From Hymenobacter setariae (GTDB lineage Bacteria; Bacteroidota; Bacteroidia; Cytophagales; Hymenobacteraceae), in the NCBI RefSeq assembly GCF_007713685.1, contig NZ_VMRJ01000001.1:1036129-1100128 (forward strand): DNA of 64,000 bases, given 5' to 3'. A program made the translations under genes and the position numbers. This document shows positions 25,774-33,038 of the stretch, piece after piece. Position 1 is the stretch's first letter; every line of letters starts with the position of its first letter. The notes beneath the pieces were generated by a model. The model worked only from the letters and a program-made list of their open reading frames with translations. It did no database searches and was not told the DNA's origin.

Positions 25774-26739
25774 CTAGCTGGCTTTCCTGGCTTTAGCTCG
25801 CGGCCGGGCTGGGGCCTTGAGATAGGTGTGCGCGGGCACAACGCGGTAGGTGGGGTTAGCGCTCAGCAATTCTTCCTGCACCTTCACGTGGTTTTGGCCG
25901 AATATCACCAACAAGCGCTGTGCGCGGGTCTTTTGCTGGGCCCGTAGCAGGTTTGAATAAATTTTGAGATTGCGGTTGTAAAACAGCGTGATATAGTGCG
26001 CCCCTATATAAGCGGTGTCTACCCGCCCTAGGTCGTTGGTATTGGTACCGCTGGCCGAAAACGTGCCGCTCGTCACGTACGCTGGCGTGTTGAACAGCGC
26101 CCGGTGGCTCAGCGCCACCAGAGCCGGCTGGTTGATAAGGGCCAGATATTCATAGACAGATAGGCTGTCGTGCTGCACCTGGCGCCGCAGGGGCCGGGCC
26201 GCCGCTTGCAGCTCTTGCAGCCCCTGCTTGAACACCGCAATATTGCGGCCGGTGCTCAGCAGCCCCTGCGAAGTAGAGGTCATGTAGTCAACCCCTTGGG
26301 GTGCCGGCAGGTGCAGCTCCTTCGCCAGCGCAAACCCGATTTGGTAGCGCTCGCTGCGCCCGTAGGGCAAAGCCGCCAGCTGTAGCTGGCCCTGCTGGTA
26401 GGCGGCATACAGGCTATCGAGCTGCGGCTGCTCCTTGGGCTCGGCTTCTACTAAAATGAGGTCGGGCTGAAAGCGTCGCAGTTGGGCTCGCAGTTGGGCC
26501 AACTCAGCCTGCTTCTTGGGGCTGAGCACGTCTGACCTAGGGTCTTGGGCCGTGTACAACTGGGCCAGGTGGTCGCAGCCCAGGACCATTACCTCTACGG
26601 GGCGGGTGGGCGCCTGCGCCAGGCTGGGCGTGGGTGCCAGCCCACCTAGGGCTGCTAGCAAACCGGCCAGCAGATAATGTGGCCCCCGGGCGCGGGCAAG
26701 AGCAGTGCGCCACGTGGCGCCAAGCGTAGAGAGGGACAT
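25774..26739 (-). CDS. DUF5694-like secreted protein
   Basis: About 321 residues from the ATG at 26739. A signal peptide is likely (HYLLAGLLAALGGLAPTPSLAQA, ending near residue 42 in this numbering). The mature start PVEVMVLGCDHLAQLY, then RFQPDLILVEAEPKEQ, and a late QRLLVIFGQNHVKVQEELL match the DUF5694 pattern of Bacteroidota exported proteins. The His/Glu motifs recall the TraB/ChaN-type fold; note the parallel with DUF5682 in this window. It converges on the acyltransferase with a 6-nt gap. No function is established. Family assignment is moderately sure. Confidence 0.7.
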   Translation of the reverse strand: MSLSTLGATWRTALARARGPHYLLAGLLAALGGLAPTPSLAQAPTRPVEVMVLGCDHLAQLYTAQDPRSDVLSPKKQAELAQLRAQLRRFQPDLILVEAEPKEQPQLDSLYAAYQQGQLQLAALPYGRSERYQIGFALAKELHLPAPQGVDYMTSTSQGLLSTGRNIAVFKQGLQELQAAARPLRRQVQHDSLSVYEYLALINQPALVALSHRALFNTPAYVTSGTFSASGTNTNDLGRVDTAYIGAHYITLFYNRNLKIYSNLLRAQQKTRAQRLLVIFGQNHVKVQEELLSANPTYRVVPAHTYLKAPARPRAKARKAS

Positions 26740-26990
26740 GCAGGAAAAGGTAAGATGGTAGCGCACAAAGAAAACAAACACTGCTACACTGGCCCAGTAC
26801 TAAGCAGCTACTTGTCGAAATAAGCGGCGCGACCAGGAGTACTACTCCCGCTTTAAGCCACGATTTACTTACACGCTTTATTTCTTTACCTAGCCATAGC
26901 TACCACCTTCCCTAGGCTACACTCAGTGGCCTGGGGAAGGCACTCCGGCCGCGCAGGCGTTACTTTACAGGTCTAACTTTCTTCGCTACC

Positions 26991-28298
26991 ATGGCCGCCA
27001 GCTCTTCTACCTACGACACCGACGTGCTCCTTATCGGCGCCGGGGCAGCGGGGCTGCTGGCCGCTCGCGACCTAGCCACCGCGGGCCTGCGCGTGCTGCT
27101 ACTAGAGGCGCGCGACTACCTAGGGGGCCGGGCCCACACGCTTACGCCCGCGGGCTTCACGCAGCCCATCGAGGCGGGGGCCGAGTTTATGCACGGCGAG
27201 GTACCCCTCACCCGCGCCCTGCTCACGGAGGCGGGCCAGGGCTGGCAAGACACGGCGGGCCGCACCTATGTGGTGCGCGAGGGCGAAGCCCGGGACGACG
27301 CAGATTTTTTTGCCCACCTGCCCCAGGTGCTGGCCAAGCTCGAAGAACTACAGGAAGACCTGCCGCTGGCCGATTTTCTGGCCCGCGAGTTTCCGGGGCC
27401 GGCCCATGCCGAGCTGCGCACCGCCGCCATTCAGTTTGCCGAGGGCTACGACGCGGCCGATGCGCAACGCGTGAGCTCCTGGGCCCTGCGCGACGAGTGG
27501 CAGGCCGGCGGCGCCGAAGACTCGCCCCGCCCCGAGGGCGGCTACGGGCCACTGCTGAGCTGGCTAGCCGAGCAGGCCCAGGCCGCTGGAGCTATCATAC
27601 ACCTAGCCACGCCCGTGCAAGAAGTGCGCTGGCAGCCAGGCCATGCCGAGGTAGTGGCCACCACTGGCGCCACCTACCGCGCCCAGCGCGTGCTATGTAC
27701 CGTGCCGCTAGGCGTGTGGCAGCGGCCTGCCGGGCAGCCCGGCTACATAGGCTTTAACCCCGACCTGCCAGCCCACCGGGCGGCGGCCGCCCAGCTTGGG
27801 TTTGGGGAAGTTATCAAGGTTGTGCTTGAGTTCCGCACCGCCTTCTGGCAAGACACGCTGCCCGAGCTTGAGTTTTTGCTTTCCGAAGCGCCAGTGCCTA
27901 CCTGGTGGAGCCAGTTCCCCGACCCGCGCCCCCTGCTCACGGGCTGGGTTGCCGGACCCGCTGCCCAGCGCCTGCGCAGCGCCTCGGCCGATGCGCTGCT
28001 GCACCTGGCTCTAGGCTCATTGGCGCAGCTTCTGCACACTCCCGTGGCCGAACTGCAAGCCCAGCTCTGCGGCAGCTACGTCCGCAACTGGGGAGCCGAG
28101 GCCTATGCCTATGGGGCCTACTCCTACCCCACGGTGGGGTCGCCCGCCGCCCGTGCCGTGCTCGCCGCCCCCGTAGCCAACACGCTGTACTGGGCCGGTG
28201 AAGGCCTCTACGAAGGGCCCGCCGGTGGCACCGTCGAAGCAGCGCTGGTCAGTGGCCGGCAAGCGGCCCAGGCATTGCTGGCTGCTTGGCCCGCCTAG
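26991..28298 (+). CDS. FAD-dependent amine oxidase (flavin monoamine oxidase family)
   Basis: A 435-residue flavoprotein. The Rossmann dinucleotide motif is VLLIGAGAAGLLAARDLA (about 9-26), followed by VLLLEARDYLGGRAHT (about 34-49), the conserved GGRA segment of amine oxidases. The C-terminal FAD contact YWAGEGLYEGPAGGTVEAAL (about 400-419) is also typical. It probably oxidises an amine or amino-acid substrate with O2. There is no signal peptide. It appears monocistronic, with a weak hairpin after the stop. The substrate is unknown. Confidence 0.9.
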   Translation: MAASSSTYDTDVLLIGAGAAGLLAARDLATAGLRVLLLEARDYLGGRAHTLTPAGFTQPIEAGAEFMHGEVPLTRALLTEAGQGWQDTAGRTYVVREGEARDDADFFAHLPQVLAKLEELQEDLPLADFLAREFPGPAHAELRTAAIQFAEGYDAADAQRVSSWALRDEWQAGGAEDSPRPEGGYGPLLSWLAEQAQAAGAIIHLATPVQEVRWQPGHAEVVATTGATYRAQRVLCTVPLGVWQRPAGQPGYIGFNPDLPAHRAAAAQLGFGEVIKVVLEFRTAFWQDTLPELEFLLSEAPVPTWWSQFPDPRPLLTGWVAGPAAQRLRSASADALLHLALGSLAQLLHTPVAELQAQLCGSYVRNWGAEAYAYGAYSYPTVGSPAARAVLAAPVANTLYWAGEGLYEGPAGGTVEAALVSGRQAAQALLAAWPA

Positions 28299-28319
28299 GG
28301 CTTTCCTAGCGCGCTGCCC

Positions 28320-28350
28320 GAGGCTGCGAGGCTCCGCAGCCTTATTAAAT
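28320..28350 (+). terminator. Possible weak terminator after the amine oxidase gene
   Basis: An 8-bp stem (AGGCTGCG at 28321-28328 with CGCAGCCT at 28335-28342) with a 6-nt loop is followed by an AT-rich tail but no long T run. It lies 23 nt after the stop codon. Confidence 0.35.
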
Positions 28351-28582
28351 TATAAAATACTATCGACTAGGGTCTTACAAGAGCTATTTACATAAATAGC
28401 TGCTTTTTGGTACAGTTTTCGGTAGGAGACTGCTTACGCGGGCCGCTTTGCTTGGCTCGTGAGCACCTCATGCTGAGATACTAATACGGCTGAAAATTCT
28501 AGATGAGAATCGGAAATTTTTCATCATCCGAATAGTATTTTTCCTTACTTTTACACCTTCTAACTACTTATAAAATTATCTA

Positions 28583-28762
28583 ATGAAAAGCGAACAAGAA
28601 CGGCGCGACATGGTGGCTGCAGCCCTTTCCTGGACTAAAACCACCTCTCTTACGCCCAGCCTCTACGAAGAACGCCTTCTACAACAGTATATCCAAGGCG
28701 TGCTAACTATTGACCGCGTAATTGAACTATTGGATGAAAATAATAAAAACCAAGTGAATTAA
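28583..28762 (+). CDS. Small VbhA-like protein (59 aa)
   Basis: A short open frame from ATG at 28583 encodes 59 residues beginning MKSEQERRDMVAAALSW. The second half reads YEERLLQQYIQGVLTIDRVI, which fits the small helical VbhA-type antitoxin pattern (LL..Y..G.IT.DE...LL). It also aligns with the next small gene, which has LLNQFVQGRLTIDEVVYYL. In the known systems VbhA inhibits a Fic AMP-transferase toxin. I see no Fic HPFxxGNG motif nearby, so these would be orphans. The gene is AT-richer than its surroundings. Coding status is supported by the paralogous match. Confidence 0.6.
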   Translation: MKSEQERRDMVAAALSWTKTTSLTPSLYEERLLQQYIQGVLTIDRVIELLDENNKNQVN

Positions 28763-28840
28763 GCTTGGCCAATGTTATCTTTTTAAAATAATTGTACGAA
28801 AGAAGTATCAACGCTCAGTTTTATTCTATAACTTTAGTTT

Positions 28841-29062
28841 ATGAACTATACCTATCCCGCCCAACAATCTTTGCCCGTCACTGCACTCGTCACGGAGCAA
28901 AGCCGCCAACGCTTGATTAAAGCCGTTATTTCTTATAAGCAAGGAACTGCTTATACCACCGAGCCCGCTCAGCAGCACCTGCTCAACCAGTTTGTGCAAG
29001 GCCGCCTGACTATAGATGAAGTTGTATATTACTTAGAAACAACTGCACCGTCTAAAAGCTAA
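28841..29062 (+). CDS. Small VbhA-like protein (73 aa), paralog of the 59-aa gene
   Basis: A 73-residue protein. Residues 42-66 (PAQQHLLNQFVQGRLTIDEV and following) share the LL.Q[YF][IV]QG.LTID.V core with the gene 78 nt upstream. The N-terminal half is unrelated and contains SRQRLIKAVISYKQG. Both are short helical proteins without signal peptides. A VbhA-type antitoxin fold is my best guess from the pattern; a transcription-associated adaptor is possible. A Rho-independent terminator follows at 29173. Confidence 0.62.
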   Translation: MNYTYPAQQSLPVTALVTEQSRQRLIKAVISYKQGTAYTTEPAQQHLLNQFVQGRLTIDEVVYYLETTAPSKS

Positions 29063-29172
29063 GCGTCCAGCACTGCCCAAGCAGCTATGCCGCCCTGGCT
29101 TTACGCCTTTAGCAGAGCCGACCTAAACGTCGGGTTAACCAAGTCTTACTACCACTTACTCTACCTTCCAAT

Positions 29173-29217
29173 AAGAGCCCACAGGCCGCTAACGCTGGCT
29201 TGTGGGCTCTTTCTATT
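29173..29217 (+). terminator. Rho-independent terminator after the small VbhA-like genes
   Basis: An 11-bp stem (AAGAGCCCACA at 29173-29183, TGTGGGCTCTT at 29201-29211) with a 17-nt loop is followed by a T-rich stretch. It lies 110 nt after the 73-residue gene. Confidence 0.75.
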
Positions 29218-29263
29218 TAGGATTGACTATTAAGGGTTTAGGTTTCTCTAAAATATCCTTTCT

Positions 29264-29351
29264 ACTGTCATGCTGAGCTTGCGAAGCATCTTATCACGCT
29301 AGAACGACTCCCTTAGCGTGATAAGATGCTTCGCAAGCTCAGCATGACAGT
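29264..29351. repeat. REP-like inverted repeat 2
   Basis: Two perfectly complementary 37-nt arms (29264-29300, 29315-29351) with a 14-nt loop. The arm reads CTGTCATGCTGAGCTTGCGA then AGCATCTTATCACGCT. It shares the GTCATGC outer end and GAAGCATCT inner block with the other family members in this window. Confidence 0.92.
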
Positions 29352-29744
29352 TTTTAATATATAATAATCTGGCGGTTACGCAAATCAAGGAAGAGTACTA
29401 GCGAGATGGTTTATTCTTGCGAAAAGAGCCGCCATGCTAGGGCTACTTAGCAGTCTGAGTATAGATTCGACTCTGAAGCTCTACTCGTGGCGTCGCTACC
29501 CATACTCATATCACTACCCGCTAGCTGCTCCTAGGTAAGGCCGGTCGGCACCTATTTATACAGGCATAATTGAGGAAGCTATAGCACTAACGCAACTGCT
29601 AAAAAGCTGCGCTGCTAAGCGCAGCGCAGTATCTTGCCCGCCGTGTTGCCCGTGGCATTGATTGTTGCGGCGGGTGCGAGGCTTCGTTGCGCCCAGCAAC
29701 GTGGCTGTACTTCTCTCTACGTTTTCATTCCATACTCCCACCCT

Positions 29745-31049
29745 ATGGCCCTCGCCCCCGGCTCCGCGCCTGCCGCCACCTTAGCACCGAATCCTGCTGG
29801 CAGCCAGCGCTTTTTGTTTCCGTTCATTCTGGTTACCTGCGTGTTCTTTTTGTGGGGCATGGCGCATAACCTAGACTCCATTCTGATTCCGCACCTCAAA
29901 AAAGCTTGCCAGCTCGACAACCGGCAATCGACGCTAGTCGATACCGCCGTGTTTCTGGCTTACTTTCTGATGGCTATTCCGGCCGGGATGCTGCTCAAGC
30001 GGGTGGGATACAAAAACAGCATTATCATTGGGCTGGTGACGTTTGCGGCGGGAGCCTTTTTGTTTGTGCCGGCCGCGGGGGCGCGGTCCTACGCGCTGTT
30101 TCTCACGGCCTTGTTCATTATCGGCTGCGGCCTTACTACCCTCGAAACAGCGGCCAATCCTTATGCCGCCGTGCTGGGGTCGCCGGAGGGGGCCACGGGC
30201 CGGCTCAACCTAGCGCAAGCCTTCAACGGGCTGTCGGCGATAATTGCGCCGGTAGTGGGCACGCGCCTCATTTTATCGGGCAAAGAGTACAGCGCCGCGC
30301 AGCTGGCGGCCATGCCCGAAGCCACGCGCCTGGCCTACCTAGGGCACGAGGCGGCAGCCGTGAAGCTGCCCTACATCACGCTGGGCGTGGTGTTGCTGGT
30401 GGTGGCCCTACTGTTCTACTTGGTGTCCTTGCCCGAGGTGCGGGCCGCGGAAAGCGAGCCGTCGGCGGGTGGCGGCTTCTTTTCGGTGCTGCGGCACCGG
30501 CATCTCACCTGGGCCGTGGTGACGCAGTTTTGCTACGTGGGGGCGCAGGTGTGCGTCACCAGCTTTTTTATCCGCATGGCCAAGCAGGGTGGCGGGCTCG
30601 ACGAAAAGACCGCGGGCTACTACCTAGGGCTCTACGGCCTGCTGTTCACGGCGGGGCGCTTCATCGGTACGGCCCTGCTGAAATACGTGTCGTCGCAGCG
30701 GCTGCTCTCGATTTATGCGGTCATTGCCATTGCGCTGTGCGGCGTGGCAGTGCTCGGCAATGGCGCCTACGTTATTTACGCGTTGGGCGGGCTGGGTTTC
30801 TTCATGTCCATCATGTTTCCCACCATTTTCTCGCTGGGCCTGGCCGGCCTGGGCGACGACACCAAGCCCGGCTCATCGTGGCTCGTGATGTCGATAGTGG
30901 GTGGGGCCGCCATGCCCTACCTCATGGGCACAGTCATTGATTTGCAAGGCGATGCCATTCAGGCGGGCTACGTGGTGCCGCTGGCCTGCTTCGTGGTGGT
31001 ACTGCTATTTGGGCTGTACGGCTACCGGGTAAAGGGGCGCTTGGTGTAA
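29745..31049 (+). CDS. MFS sugar permease, FHS family (FucP/GluP-like)
   Basis: About 434 residues from the ATG at 29745, with twelve predicted membrane helices. The family motif CVFFLWGMAHNLDSILIPHL near residue 30 and the FMSIMFPTIFSLGL segment (about 353-366) are typical of the fucose/glucose/galactose:H+ symporter (FHS) family. A paralog with the same IPHLKKACQL segment is at 62318-63571. This copy has no sugar-metabolism neighbour, so its substrate is open. It is monocistronic and followed by REP-like element 3. Confidence 0.9.
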   Translation: MALAPGSAPAATLAPNPAGSQRFLFPFILVTCVFFLWGMAHNLDSILIPHLKKACQLDNRQSTLVDTAVFLAYFLMAIPAGMLLKRVGYKNSIIIGLVTFAAGAFLFVPAAGARSYALFLTALFIIGCGLTTLETAANPYAAVLGSPEGATGRLNLAQAFNGLSAIIAPVVGTRLILSGKEYSAAQLAAMPEATRLAYLGHEAAAVKLPYITLGVVLLVVALLFYLVSLPEVRAAESEPSAGGGFFSVLRHRHLTWAVVTQFCYVGAQVCVTSFFIRMAKQGGGLDEKTAGYYLGLYGLLFTAGRFIGTALLKYVSSQRLLSIYAVIAIALCGVAVLGNGAYVIYALGGLGFFMSIMFPTIFSLGLAGLGDDTKPGSSWLVMSIVGGAAMPYLMGTVIDLQGDAIQAGYVVPLACFVVVLLFGLYGYRVKGRLV

Positions 31050-31087
31050 GGTCTTAGAGCCTTTTAATAAGGTTATTTAAACAGTTG

Positions 31088-31207
31088 AAAACCAGCATCT
31101 GTCATGCAGCGCGTAGCGAAGCATCTCGCTCGCACCGTTGCTAAGGTTTGGGATTACTGCGCCACGCGAGATGCTTCGCTACGCGCTGCATGACAGACGC
31201 TGGTTTT
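31088..31207. repeat. REP-like inverted repeat 3
   Basis: Complementary arms of about 42 nt (31088-31129 and 31166-31207) with one mismatch and a 36-nt loop. The arm has the core GTCATGCAGCGCGTAGCGAA then GCATCTCGC. It fills most of the gap between the permease and the sigma factor gene. The remaining 170 nt hold no feature that I can support. Confidence 0.9.
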
Positions 31208-31377
31208 CGATTTTCGAGACTTAATTAGCGACTTTGCATAAAACAGCCTTAGCAATCTGCCTCTTTGCGAAGCAACCTAGGGATACAAAGACCGGCTGTC
31301 TACCTAGGGCAGTCGATTTTTTTGTGGCCCATGTGCCCTAGTGCAACATAATTTTCACTGCCCGGTCTCATGCCTAG

Positions 31378-31983
31378 ATGCGCACCCTGCCCACCTCCTC
31401 CGCTACCGACCAGCAGCTTGTGGCCCAAGTACTGGGCGGCAACACGGCGGCGTTTGGGCAGGTGGTGCAGCGCACCGAAGGGCTGGTCACGCAGCTAATA
31501 TTCAAGATGATTCGGCACCCCGCCGACCGCCCCGACCTAGCGCAAGAAGTTTATCTCAAGGTTTTTAAGAACCTAGCCGGCTTTAAGTTTCAAGCCAAGC
31601 TCTCGACCTGGGTCGGCCAGGTCACTTACAATACCTGCCTGCACTACCTCGAAAAGAAGCAGTTGGTACTGCTCGACCCCGCCGAAGCCGTGCCCGACGA
31701 CGCAGCCGAAGATGGTCGCCGCGCCCTGCCCCCCGCTACCTCCGACGACCCCGAAACGGCCCTGTTCGACCAGGACCTGGCAGGTATTCTCGGCGCGGCC
31801 ATCGAGCAGCTGCCGCCGCTCTATCGCACACTCATTTCCTTGTATCATCAGCAAGAACTGAGCTACGAGGAAATTGCCCAGATAACCTCGCTGCCCGACG
31901 GCACCGTGAAAAATTACCTCTTCCGGGCCCGGAAGCAGCTCAAGCAGCATCTCCTGGCCCGCTATCACCGCCACGACCTATGA
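31378..31983 (+). CDS. ECF-type sigma-70 family RNA polymerase sigma factor
   Basis: A 201-residue sigma factor. Region 2 runs about 10-85, with DRPDLAQEVYLKVFKNLAGF and LSTWVGQVTYN. A charged linker follows, then region 4 at about 140-195 with LPPLYRTLISLYHQQELSYE and a helix-turn-helix ending in GTVKNYLFRARKQLKQHL. It directs RNA polymerase to a subset of promoters. Its stop overlaps the next gene by 4 nt (ATGA), and that gene has a zinc-type anti-sigma motif, so the two form a usual sigma/anti-sigma pair. The regulon is unknown. Confidence 0.93.
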   Translation: MRTLPTSSATDQQLVAQVLGGNTAAFGQVVQRTEGLVTQLIFKMIRHPADRPDLAQEVYLKVFKNLAGFKFQAKLSTWVGQVTYNTCLHYLEKKQLVLLDPAEAVPDDAAEDGRRALPPATSDDPETALFDQDLAGILGAAIEQLPPLYRTLISLYHQQELSYEEIAQITSLPDGTVKNYLFRARKQLKQHLLARYHRHDL

Positions 31984-32423
31984 CCACCAGCCCCCACCTT
32001 TCCGAACGCGCCCTGCAAGAAGCTGCCGAATCGGCGGCGTTACTCCCGGCGGCCCAGGCTGCCCACCTACGCGGCTGCGGCTTGTGCCAGGGCCGGGTAA
32101 CTACCTACCGGCAGCTGTTTGGAGCGGCGGCCCAGTTGCCGTCCCCGGCTTTCAGCTTTGACCTCACGGCCAGCGTGCTGGCGCAGCTACCTAGGGCGCA
32201 GCCGGCCTCGCCGTGGGTGCTCGGCGGCGTAGCTGCCTTGGTGGTGGGGGTGGTCGTCGTGTTTCTAGTGCTGTTTGGTGGCGTGCTGGCGCAGGCGGTG
32301 CAGGGCCTGTTTACCGTGCTGGGGGCTGGCCTAGGCCTAGTGGCGGCGGTGTTCGCGGCCGGGCAGGGCTTGGAACTGCTGGCCCAGCACCGTCGCCACC
32401 TGCGCCTGCTCACTTTTTCCTAA
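31980..32423 (+). CDS. Probable membrane anti-sigma factor
   Basis: A 147-residue protein. The N-terminal region has HLRGCGLC at about residues 29-36, an Hx3Cx2C arrangement typical of zinc-containing anti-sigma domains. Two hydrophobic segments follow (about 78-105 and 110-128), placing it in the inner membrane with the sigma-binding part in the cytosol. It overlaps the ECF sigma gene by 4 nt. Membership of the anti-sigma group is inferred from motif and neighbour. The C-terminal tail is short and basic. Confidence 0.72.
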   Translation: MTTSPHLSERALQEAAESAALLPAAQAAHLRGCGLCQGRVTTYRQLFGAAAQLPSPAFSFDLTASVLAQLPRAQPASPWVLGGVAALVVGVVVVFLVLFGGVLAQAVQGLFTVLGAGLGLVAAVFAAGQGLELLAQHRRHLRLLTFS

Positions 32424-32484
32424 TTTTTTGCAACCCGAATAGCGCGAGCCGGTCTAATCCGGTATCGCCCCTATTTTCTCCCTT

Positions 32485-32916
32485 ATGAAATGCTCTCTGC
32501 TGCTCCTGCTGTGCTGCCTGACTGCCGGGGGCGCCGCGGCTCAGGCCACCTCCATGCCCTCCGATTTCGGCGCGCTATACCCCTACGCTAAACAGATTTT
32601 TCTGCCTGTGTTTGGGTTTTACCTGCTGTGCAGCTTCGTGCTGGGCGCCATAAAAACGGTGCTGAACTACCTGCTGAAGCGCCAAATCATGGCCGCTCCC
32701 GTGTCGGATAGCATGGTGGAGCGCCTGCTACCCAGCCCCCAGGACGAGCTGAATAAAGTAGTGAAATGGATAGCGCTGCTGCTCAGCACCGGCGCTGGGC
32801 TCGCGCTTTGCAACTGGTCGATGCCCCTGGGCCTACACTCGCTTATCATCATGCTTTTCAGCACGGCGTTTGGGTTTCTGGCCTATTATTTCTTTCTGCG
32901 CCGCCAGGCTAAATAG
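32485..32916 (+). CDS. Hypothetical membrane protein
   Basis: A 143-residue protein that I do not recognise. There is a likely signal peptide (residues 1-20, LLLLLCCLTAGGAAAQ), then three hydrophobic segments at about 32-53, 88-106 and 112-133, the last ending in AYYFFLRRQAK. A charged loop with a possible amphipathic helix lies between the first and second. It follows the anti-sigma gene by 61 nt in the same direction and may share its transcript. Role unknown. Confidence 0.7.
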   Translation: MKCSLLLLLCCLTAGGAAAQATSMPSDFGALYPYAKQIFLPVFGFYLLCSFVLGAIKTVLNYLLKRQIMAAPVSDSMVERLLPSPQDELNKVVKWIALLLSTGAGLALCNWSMPLGLHSLIIMLFSTAFGFLAYYFFLRRQAK

Positions 32917-33038
32917 CCTCCGCGCCTAGGTCTGCTACTTGTGTCTTTTTAGCCCTTAACCGCTCTTAGGTAGCGGCTGAGCCTGGGCTGCTACTGTCCC
33001 AGCCATTCCTTTTTCTGTCACCTTAACTATCAACCCTG

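Larger units (their letters stand above)
29063..29744. other. 682-nt intergenic region with a terminator and a REP element
   Basis: No gene is supported here. It holds the terminator at 29173-29217 and REP-like element 2 at 29264-29351. The rest, about 29352-29744, is a mixed-composition leader before the sugar permease. An open frame can be extended upstream of that gene to 29634, but it has no convincing coding character. Confidence 0.6.

Noticed and set aside
29906..30940. Long 344-codon open frame overlapping the FHS permease gene
   Set aside because: It lies in another frame of a clear twelve-helix permease; its translation is Arg/Gly/His-rich and lacks family motifs.
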